A DNA stretch of 64,000 bases from Glossina fuscipes. Its lineage: Eukaryota; Arthropoda; Insecta; Diptera; Glossinidae. Each line of letters begins with the position of its first letter. The stretch's first letter is position 1. Below the pieces are notes generated by a model. It was not told the DNA's origin. It did no database searches and saw only the letters and a list, made by a program, of their open reading frames with translations. Both the position numbers and the translations under genes were made by a program. Positions 51,001 to 61,832 of this stretch are shown in pieces. The stretch covers positions 20,740,590 to 20,804,589 of the forward strand of contig NW_023998414.1 of the NCBI RefSeq assembly GCF_014805625.2. The letters run 5' to 3'.

Positions 51001-51375
51001 TATTCATTTTTTCGAAACGTTTGCATCAGCCAGAGAAAAGCTTCTTGATCATTATGAAATTCTGAATTATTTAAAGCATGTCCTTCCATGCGTTCGTCAA
51101 AATGTCCGTCAAAAAATGCTTCTACCTCTTCCACTCATGTTCCACGATCCGCGTGCTCCTTTTCGCAGTCTAATGCATTTTCAATAATTCTCATTCTTGG
51201 ATCGGAACAAATCCATGTACCAAATAACTCGAAAATTACGATGACTTACAGATTTAACACAAAATCGCATTCACACACATAAGACAGACAGGTCGGCTTA
51301 ACCTGATTCAGAAAATTATGGCATAATAGAAGCCGGGTTTATGTCAAACCTTTCATGGTGTTGCATACGTCCCTC
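51000..51375 (+). repeat. chimeric remnant of repeats A and B
   Basis: 51010-51120 has the family A 5' blocks (CGAAACGTTTGCATCAGCC, TTCTTGATCATTATGAAATT, TTTAAAGCATGTCCTTCCAT). 51235-51375 has the family B tail (AAAATTACGATGACTTACAG, AGACAGACAGGTCGGCTTAA, TTTCATGGTGTTGCATACGT). Confidence 0.5.
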
Positions 51376-54300
51376 CGAACTGAATTTTATCATAAAGAGT
51401 GTGTGAAATAATGACCAAAGTTTTACTACCGTACTCGAGAACTAGAGAATGAATTTATTTATAAAATGAAAAATTTTCATTTATTCTTTCAGATTAATTG
51501 CGTCTTCTTCATAACATTTACCTAAGTAATATTCCTTATTAGCAGTGCGCCCAGACGGAAAACATTCATAATGCATAACATTATGATCGAAAAAAAATAT
51601 CAACATAAAATAGATATATAGAGGGAAAATTGAATATAGATATATAATTTCATATAATTGAAATGCATAAAAAGCTTCCGACATATTGTTTAACTTAAAG
51701 TGACGTCCATGTCAGTTATAACCTTAAGAAGTGAATTTTTATGGAACTTCTGCAGACTTTATGCGTTTGTAAAAATTTTGCTTGAAAAACACATATACAT
51801 GTGTGCACTAATATGTCAGTTTACTTTCAGCATTTCAGAATTTTCGAAATATATGAATACAACCCTTTGAAAGTGTTTCCATCCTAATTCAAACTGCCGC
51901 TGAGGCTCATTGATTACACTAAACGAAGTAATGAAGCACAACGAAAGATCTTAACTGCCGCTAATTCTTGGAAAAGAAAAATGGCACGGAATATTGGATT
52001 AATATCCATACCAAATTTTTAAACCAATGATAAGTTCAAATATTGATGGATTAAATTAAATAAACTGAAGCCGAAAGGAATCTGTGTCTCAAACATCATT
52101 GCATCTAATAATAAATGACCATGGAATTTGGATTGAAAATATGAATAAAAATAAATGGTAATCACGCCATCAATATAGAGCATTAATTTTTGAACTGTGT
52201 TAGTGCAAAACCTTCAAAAGGACGCAAGATTACTTTTCCAATATAGATAGTTTCTGCCATACGCTTTACCGTAAACAGAGTTTTTTTAATCCTATTGAAC
52301 ACATTAGCGCAATCTCTGCGGACTTATTGCCGAAGGACCTGATTGTGAATATTAACAGTCTCTCCTCTTTTCATTCTAGGTTTTTAGCAACGGGAACTTC
52401 AATTATCGACAGTTTGGAAAAAGCTACAAAAAGGTGTTAAATATTTTAAATATACAGTTTTCATATCTTTTTAAGCACGAACCAATAATGATGATATATG
52501 GTTTAATTACAAGTAGCGCAATTCTGTTTATCATGTAATCTTATTATCAAACTAATTACATAGCGAGTCGCTTTTTTTCCCCATCACTGCATCAGGGCAT
52601 ATACATGAATAGTTATATGCGTACAAAGCATTCCATTTGAGTTCATTAAAAAATTTTCAAAAGGATTTATCACAAATTTATCTCAGTTAAACGTCACGCA
52701 TTATTTTTCAATTTTTTAGGATATACATGAAACAAAATATTTATTTGTTTTACTAATACAAAAACGCAAGTGGCTTTTGAAATTTAATTTAATACACGAC
52801 CGCTGCTTTTTAATGCGACCGACTACGTTTTAAGTACGTTCCTTTACTCTTTAGTATGCAGTAGCTATTAATTTATTTTGCAAAAAATTTTCTTGATGCC
52901 GGATTTCGAATAGGATTTCGTTACGGTCAAGATTTCCACGTGAAAAATCATAGCTTCTTTGTCCCGCGCAGCTGTTTCTGCTGTCAATGCTTTGATTTTT
53001 ATAATTATTATTTTTTTAAAAATCCCACTTTAAATTTATGCCACAATGATAAGATAAAACCGCTATGTATATAAATATACTTTCGCCTATAAACACATAA
53101 ATTACATAAACTTTCCTAAAATACTGCCATCATTTTTTATTAACAGTTATCAGGCAATCTATACATAAACCAAAACTCCACAAAAGATAAATAAGTTTCA
53201 TTTTCATCAAGTTGGAAATTTCTTCATATTTTCATTATAAGCGTAATGAATTAACATAAGCGACTATGCAGCCGATCGAAACCATCTCTGTCTTAACTAA
53301 CGTATTTATAACGTAATTGTAAACGGAAGACGGGTATTATTTTTCTTAAACAATACGTAATTATTAAACTTTAATCTGAGTGCCTTTGTATGCCAAAATA
53401 TCACTTAGGCATGTACGATTACATCAAATTTTTTCGAAACATAATTGTATTCTTAACAAAAACGAAAAAACGAATAAAGCAAAATACAATTTCAGATGAA
53501 TTCAGATCCGTGCATTTTTATATCTTGCAAACGAATTGAGCAAGTTATTACATGTTTGCGAACGGCGAGATTTTCAGATTTCATAGATAATATTTATGAA
53601 AGTAAATATTTAAAATTTTGCTTTGTTACAATGTATTTAATTGTTTAAGTGCCACCAAGCCCATACAGTACATTATATGATATTTACTTTAAAACGTATA
53701 TGATACGGTCATAAAAAAGATACTATTAAATTTTATACCAAAGAAAAAAAAAGGGACTTTTCAATTTAAAGCAACACTAATACTGAGAAATTGACGAAAA
53801 AGTCGTAATCCACTATTTGATTGTTCAACGTATTGTTCCAAATTGTGAAAAATTTCAACGCCAGGGGCATATGATGCCGCTCGCAATTGGACACATGTAC
53901 ATAAGGCTTCTCCAATCTTTGACGAGTAATTTTGACACAAATAATGCACGCTACTACGGAATGATAGATACATGCTAGAGAATGCACCTACAGTAGAAAC
54001 ATAACCTTCTACCACAAACGCAAAGTCAAAACATTCCTCTGAAAAGATTAAAAAAGAACGCCTTTGTGGACGCAAAAGTTGACAACTTCTATTGTGCAAA
54101 AACATACTTGTAATACTTTTTACTTGTAATTTGTGTAGCATATATGTCCGTGATATATAATATAACTTGTAAATATGAAATGTCTACTTCATAACTATAG
54201 CTACGTTAAAGGTACAAAAAATACCACTTTTCTTAAAAACTATTCCTTCCTTTGCACAAGGACATGAAAAAGTACGAAACAATTTTAGTATCAAAATTTT

Positions 54301-56511
54301 TTCAATAAACATAAGACGAGATATACATGCCAAGTTAATTATTTAAATCTTAGACGTGGATATGTTAGTAAGACGATTGGCATCGATTTTTGACGGAACA
54401 TGCAGACGAACCTGACAATTGCCTGAGTAACAATTTTTGAATACATCTCAACGGGATCGAAAGTTATACGTGAAGAATAGAAAAATTGTGTTTGATATTT
54501 TTGGAGGCGGCTTAGCTCAATTTCTTGTGGTCAATTCACAGACTTTTCCCTAGCTTAAGTTTTTAATCGATCAATGAACTTTCGTTTCGAATTTCAGTTT
54601 CCTATTTTCGTTGTTGCAGCTGTGCTAACTCCACGTTCGTAATAATAGTTATATGCTATCAGCAACTTGAATACTTGGTCAAGTATATAAAATATTAATT
54701 AAGGATATTTTAATAGTCTGTTTATGTAAATAGAGGCATCTATCAGTCATCAGACAATTTTGGAACTTTACATGGGAACAGTTCATAATTATCTTTTTAA
54801 ATTCAAATGTTGAAAAGGGTCATCTTGGAACAATAAGCGGCAATTCTAGTTTTTCAAGATACAATAACATGGCCTTCAATATAAATCCCGCCAAAACTAC
54901 CTATGTTTTGAATTTACGTGTACGCATATCGACTTTTTTTAATTATTGTATATAAATAAACATATATATGTGTATATGTAGTTGCAAATGCATCAATGAC
55001 AGAGCAATAACAACGTGTTATCTGAGACCACGTTTAACGGAATGAAGTTTTAATGCAAAGGGATTTCTAGTGCAAAAATCAAAGGATTATTTTATCAATT
55101 TGAAAGTTTTATTTTGCGAGTATACTACTGATGAAGGATTTTAAAAACTATACGCACTATTCGGCGGTCACCTGTGCATACATATTTACATTTAACTATA
55201 CTGAATTGCTTTACACGCGATTTTTGATCAAACGTGAGCTTTTGTATACATTTATAAATGCACGTTTGTTGTTGTATATAAGTACAAATAAAGTGTTAAA
55301 ATGGGGAGAGTAAAAATAGTTAGTTCATTTCTCTTAGCATTTATTTGCTTCTTCTTTATACAACTGTATCTTTACTTCTCTTTACTTATATGGTTCACAC
55401 TCTCCCCTTGCAACCTTCTCATCTATTTAAATGCACACATTTCGGAATATTGTCTTTTCCATTTAAGCTAGTAGCTGGCTTAATATTTATTGATTTTATT
55501 TGTGAATGTGAAATATAAAACCATGCTGTGACGATTTTTCCTCCACAACTATTCATGGTTGCGACTTACGTATTACACATAATGGTAAAATGTGCCCGAT
55601 AAAGTGTGCAGTACGTATATACATACATACGTACATATATACAAACATTAATTTGGAAAAAAATTTCATATGCCTACGTCATTATTTCATAATCAATTTG
55701 AACTCGAAGGTCTCCAATAAATTGCATTTCAATTAAGAAAACGAAAGAAATTAAAAAAATGGGATTCTAAATGATTTTCAGAAGTTTCCGATATATCATT
55801 TTGTTTAAATGATTTCAGGAAGAATTGTCTTGTTACATATGCATTAGTACACATATATATGTATATATATGAATATATAATATATACCTTAATACTAAAT
55901 GTAATGATATCAAGTTTTTCTAACAAAATTATAACGATGTTTATTAACAATTAAAAGACAACAACAATAAGCACTTTGTCACAAAAATATTCAAATGCTG
56001 TGCACTTAGATTCTTTTAATTTTTCAGCTGGACACTTACATCTTTTCCAGACAACTTTAGTCGCGGTAACAGCGCGAACTTGAAGCTTATACCCTTCATT
56101 GACTTGATTGAAATTTCAACTGAATATGTATATATTTGTATATACAAATTTATAACTCACACACAGATTTCAAATGCAACTTTGCTTCATAAACTTCATA
56201 AAACACATCTGTAATTGCACAACTGAACCATCTGATTTTAAACATATGTTCAAGCAAATATCTTTTATTTCAATACGCGCGAGATGTTGAAAAGTGGAAT
56301 ATAAAAGTAATTTTTGTTATTTATTTCGGTAAAAGAATGAAAATTCAAAATTTTTTTCTTTTTGCAATTTTTATTATTTCTTTCAGAAGCGAGAAAAGTG
56401 AAAATTAAAATTTTTTATTCTTTTCTTTTCAAAAATTTTTATAGTTATTTATTATTAGAACATTCTAATAATTTTTACTTTTCTTATATTTTTATTATTT
56501 ATTCATATGGT
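51376..56511. other. non-coding stretch, no gene recognised
   Basis: AT-rich sequence with frequent stops. The longest minus-strand open stretch (54141-53761) begins without a plausible start context and its translation is unfamiliar. No repeat copies of families A or B were noticed here. Confidence 0.5.
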
Positions 56512-56740
56512 TGCGTACAAGAGACTGTTTAGTGTGCAAATATAATGGAAAAGAACTGTTGAACGAAGATCACTTTTTAAAATTCTTGGAAATAAACTTC
56601 AAATATGGTTAAGTTTATTAAATATTCCAAGTTATAAGAAAAATAGTTATATTTGCGACAAGCATTTTTTTCCAGAATACATAACGCCGGGTAGGATCCT
56701 GCGTTGGTGCGGTCGCAACCCTCCATCTAAGCGCTTATAA
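56512..56740 (+). pseudogene. frameshifted THAP-domain relic
   Basis: The first part reads RDCLVCKYNGKELLNEDHFL KF; after a one-base shift near 56583-56590 the other frame continues GNKLQIWLSLLNIPSYKKNS YICDKHFFPEYITPG. Together they show the THAP zinc-finger plan C-x2-C ... W ... C-x2-H, with the conserved Trp, the YIC..HF box and a PPS before the end. No ATG directly precedes the first Cys, and a stop follows at 56737-56739. THAP domains bind DNA and occur in P-element-type transposases and host transcription factors. The frameshift and missing start argue for a pseudogene; an intron explanation is unlikely because the shift lies inside the fold. Confidence 0.65.
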
Positions 56741-57017
56741 AAGACATAGTCCATAGTCCATTAAAAATAGAAATGGAAAAGGACGACGATAATATCCCAA
56801 TAACATCAAAAAACTTAAGAGGAACCACGCATTGTAAGGCTTAAATTTATCAGAAAATTCAATTCAAATCCCTAAAGAGAGAAACACAATAGGAGAAAAT
56901 ACAGTTATAACTAATGTAGATGAAAGAAAAATTGTAATTTTAAGAAGAGAAAAGGAAGGTCCTAATAAAAAAAGGAGAATCTAACACAAAAATTATTATC
57001 TGATTATTACAAGTATA

Positions 57018-57545
57018 ATGAGTCAGCCAGTAAACTTGGTAAGGTCTTCTCGGAAGTTATTAGCTAAAAAAAAACTGAAAGTAACTACTCCTAAGCAGTC
57101 AGACGGTGTTATGCATCCAAATTATACAAATGAACTAGCAAAAATTGTCGATAAAAAGAAAATAATAATAAATGCTGATGATGCCTTCGTTGATGCAAAA
57201 ATAGATTATAATAAAGAGGAAAATTGTATGGAAGTATCCAAGTGGTCAACAGTATATGTCGTCAAAAGCGTAACAACCAATTTCAACATTCTTCTGGGTA
57301 ATTTTCCGGTTAAAGGAAGGAATACTTTTGAAGTGACTTTTCAAAAGTCCTATGACATAAATATTGCAGAGTCAAGTGGACTAAAAGTCGTAGATATTGT
57401 CAGTGATCCATCTAACCTGAATATAGGAAAAACTTTTTCGAGAAACATTGGCCAGAATAATGAATATTCAAACATTTCGGTTATAGTGAAAAAGCAACAC
57501 TTTAATAAAAACTTTCTAAGTACGTTTAGTGCATTTACTTTATAA
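57018..57545 (+). pseudogene. 175-codon open frame downstream of the THAP relic
   Basis: ATG at 57018 opens MSQPVNLVRSSRKLLAKKKL with a Lys-rich start, followed by a mixed polar sequence (EVSKWSTVYVVKSVTTNFN ILLGNFPVKG) ending at TAA 57543-57545. I recognise no domain. The sequence between it and the THAP relic (56741-57017) is also coding-like but broken by stops. The simplest reading is the less damaged C-terminal part of the same decayed THAP gene. An independent short gene cannot be excluded. Confidence 0.35.
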
Positions 57546-59141
57546 GAAGTCGAATGGTAAAAATCATAATGAACAATATTGCTTTCTTTCAATCAGAGAA
57601 TACATAAAAGAAATATTCGACTTTTTCAAATTTCTGGTATTAAGCTGAAAGAACCTATAAAAGTTCAAAACTGAAAATGTTGCAGATTAATTGAAAATGT
57701 CCTGATGTATACTAAATTTTAAACATAAAAATCAGCGATGAGGAATTTTGTACGTCATTCTCTATAAAATTTCGACAAAACCAATATGAAAGCAAATTAG
57801 AATAAAAAAAAATTATTGAATATTACCCTGCATTCTTAAAATTGCAACTCTGTATTATTTGTTGCAAATGATTGAAAATTGAAACACGAAAAAGGGAATT
57901 TCACATTTACACGTCCCAGCGAGCCATTTGCACGTATTGTGTTGTAACATCACACATCTAACATTTCATAGAAACAAGAAACCTTTTATAATTTTCATTT
58001 ATTTATTTATTTAAAATATAAAATAAAAACTCCTCAATTTACATTTTAAGTTTAGGAATAGGCCGTTTCACTTACTGGAATTTATGTAAAAATAATAATT
58101 TGTATCATCTTTTTGTACCTGAAAATTTCTAGTCAATCGAAGTGTTAAATTTATTAAAGATAAGATAAAAATCCAAATAATAAATTTTAATGCTTTCATT
58201 CTTATTATTATTAATATTATAGGATATTATATATTATTAGTTTATAATTATTGCCAATAATAACATAACGCGAAAATGAGTAAGTCAATTCATTATTTAA
58301 CGTAATACTTTTTCTTTAATTATATTTTCTTCAGATTTCTATGTGGTGGAGGTGGCCGTGGAGGTGAAGATGATCGGCATTTTTTTATATAATTTCATTT
58401 ATTTTTCTGGGAAACAAAAGTGGTTTTGGCTTGGCTTACTTTATTATTTTTTATGATGGTGTTTGTAAACGTTCAAAATGTCCCCGCGATACTTGCCGTT
58501 AAGGTGACAGCACAAGCCCACATTTTATATATTCATTTATATTTAGTGCGTAACTACAATATTCTAATAAATACTAATATAAATACAATATTAACAATAA
58601 TAAAATAATTACTAATTGAAACAGATGAAAAAAATTATTTTTTAATTATAAAGTTACGATCTGGTCACCCCGCTCACTTCAATCGTTACATTTACGTTAC
58701 TTCAATTAAAAGACAAAATTTGCTGAGAATAATAAATTGTAGTTCTCAGAATAAAATTTACTTTACTGCACATTCCTTACCTGAGTGATTTTTTGAATTT
58801 GGAGCGAATACAATTCTACTTCTCAGAGTAAAATTGACTTCAAATCTCAACTGAAATTTTTTATAGTAATAAAAGCCTAACAAAAATGTCCTCATTTAAA
58901 ATGTCACTGATTGCAAGAGTAATTAACCAGTGTTGCCGCAAAAAATAATTTCAGAACAAAAAATGTATCAATTTAGTCATTGGTGCAGTTTTTGTTTCCA
59001 AACATATTAGATAGGAGAAATTTTTATTTGGTAGGAGTGGTAAAAAATAGCTTTATTGGCAAGGGGATTTTTATTTTCTAATAACTGGAACTACAAATTA
59101 TAAATTTAACCATAAATGAATGTGATATTGTTTACATTATA

Positions 59142-59178
<37 letters not shown>

Positions 59179-61745
59179 AACAAGTTTTTTTTTGTTTGAT
59201 TAAATTCGTTAAAGAATTCTTAAATTTTACTATAGAACATATATTTACAATGTTTTACGTAATTTTAGTTCATCGTCAAATTTTATAAAACATAATTTTA
59301 ATTCTTGGTTAAAAACAATGCGACCCTAGTTTTTTCACAGAAATTGCTAAAGGCTAAATGTACCACTTGTATTTATATTAGCTACCATTTTAAAATTTGG
59401 TGCAACCGATACACTCACAATTGGGTCTTAAATGCATAAGTAATGAGGCGCAGGATCATTTTCTCTTCGTTATAAGTCGTGTCGCGTTATTTAATAAACG
59501 AAATTTTTAAAAATGTACAAATAAAGTGATCGCATATAATTCTTTTTTTAACCGTGGCTATTGAAAACGGGTCAAAGACGCATACTAAAAATTCGATTAT
59601 AGTCTTCCAGCACAGACTAACAATCTAACTAATCTGTTTTATGAATAAATATTTTCTTTGTTCATCAATATGAGCTAAATATGTAATTTATGTTTAATGG
59701 CAAAGTAAAGACAAAAACTAGATATGATATACGCGCTAATTGATAACTTAGAAAATAATTAGTTAGTGTGTTTTGTATAATTGTTTAAGAGACAATCGTT
59801 CGAAATAGCTGTTGTATTACAAGCTGATTTTAATATAGTGAAATATGGAAAACCCTGGAGATTGATATACTAAAACAACATCATTTATCATTTTATACTT
59901 CTCGGGCTTGGTGGAATTAATTGCCACATCAATTCGCAAAGAAACTGAAGAATGGCCATGGAAGCACTTAATAAATCTACTTTCTGAAGACCAATAAAAA
60001 GCTAACTATTAAAGACATAGAACGATATGTTAATCGCTTTAGAATGCTTGCAATGAAGGAATTAGAATGGTGTTATTTTGTACATTATCTTCTCTGATCA
60101 AGAGAAGCAAAGTATTGAAGTATATGCATTCAAAAATTAAACTTGAAATTAGAGATTCTTACACCAGCGTGTACCAAACTCTGGACAATTTGGAACCATT
60201 TTCTAATGTTTACTTAATTTCTCTGTATTTGGATGAATATCTAAGCAGAATTGCAACACTTTGCATGTTCTCTCTTATTATGTTTAATATTCTTTTTATC
60301 ACCTAATACGTATGTAATCATATGGTAAAACACTACATCTAATCGGTTTCATAGATAATTAACTGAGAAAGGTGTTCTTAGATTCGCCTTCAAATGGAAA
60401 CTCGAATGAATTTTCAATGCCTCTGTATTTTCGGTATTTTTTTTAAATATTTTTTTACAATTTATTAAAAGCGTGCGAATAAATTAAACTCAAAAAACCA
60501 AGTATTTCTGGATTTAATTAAGCAATTCTGTTTTCTCAATTTCATTGAATCGTGCACTCATCACTATGGTTATTTTTGAAATTGAGCTATCGTATTCATT
60601 TATATCCAATATATTTTGTAAATAATTTTACAAAGTATGGTTTAAAAGACTGCCGCGTAATTTAGATCAAATGACCATCTGTATCTGAAAACCCTACCGC
60701 AGTTCAGATTCAAATACGCGGTATTGAATTGTCAACAGGCGAAGTTTATATGAAGACTAGAAACAAAGCTATTACGACAAATATTCTTTGTGGCTTTGGC
60801 GAACTTTGAGAACACAACATAAGATATTCGAATGTTCTTATAAGAGAAGTTTTTGACTTAAAAGTACGACATTCTTACAAAACAACAAAAAAACAATTTC
60901 GAAATAATCTCTTCCGTTTCACAAATAGATAATAATTAGGTGCTTAACGTTAATGTTAAATATATTGAAAATTCAAATTTGTCTATTTCACTTTGGTCTA
61001 TCTAAAATCTAAATATATAAAATTTTCTTTAAAAAATTATATAATGCGGATAATGCAAGTGCTTAGTTATGGAATTGTAAATTTATCGATAATCGATAGT
61101 TGTATCTTACCTATGTTGAGCGCTTAGGATTACCAAATTATGTTGACATCACTGAACTTAACGGTACTATGATCTGATGCAATTTTTTTATACTGAACGG
61201 CGGTAATATGTTCAAAGACAAAGAGTTCATTTGACAGTGAGATATTTACATACAAATTTGATTTGAACAAGAAGCACGAAAAAAGCAAGAATTTTATTTG
61301 CATACTGTGTTTTGAATGTAATTGTAAAAAAGGCGATCGGTTATCACGTTTTAAATACACCGTTTTTTGTACATAGATGATATGTACATATGTAGTTAAT
61401 CCTAAATTGTGGAATAGGAGAAGACATAATTCGAAAAGGTACACTAATTAAAAGAATGATCATAAATATTATCAAAAAAAGAGAAAAGAAAACTAGAATA
61501 TGAAATAAATGAGGTGTAGTTGTTAAAAGCTAACATAAAAAGAGCAATTTTAACTATTAAATGCGATTTGAATTAATTTTTTTACATATCAGTAAGTAGC
61601 TTGAGCGAGAAAGAGATGAAGAAGTGAATTTTAAAATGGCTGCTAATGTTTTAAATTCAAGAAAAGAAAACCTTGATATTGCTATTTGAAAATTCGACTA
61701 GTACAGTTTCGTTGACGTAAAGTTCAGATTTTTTTTTTTTTTTAG
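57546..61745. other. otu upstream region, mostly non-coding
   Basis: AT-rich. 59845-60305 has broken coding-like frames (for example ETEEWPWKHLINLLSEDQ and DSYTSVYQTLDNLEPFSN) with stops between, perhaps an unknown pseudogene. An (AT)n array lies at 59143-59173. A T-rich tract ending in TTTAG at 61745 looks like a splice acceptor for an otu 5'-UTR exon starting at 61746; a possible donor is CA|GTAAGT near 61591. Confidence 0.45.
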
Positions 61746-61832
61746 ATAAGCGCAAAGATTGTATACGGAGATATATTGAGATAAAGGAAAAAATAAAAAA
61801 GCAAAATCGGGATCAATTTTAATTAATTCAAT

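Noticed and set aside
50898..51134. Minus-strand frame beginning MEEVEAFFDGHF
   Set aside because: Overlaps a family A repeat fragment; its apparent coding character comes from the repeat.
53761..54141. 126-codon minus-strand frame
   Set aside because: No family recognised and no clear splice sites; length is within chance for this much sequence.
59845..60305. Broken coding-like frames
   Set aside because: Several short protein-like pieces separated by stops suggest an unknown pseudogene, but I cannot name a family or place borders.
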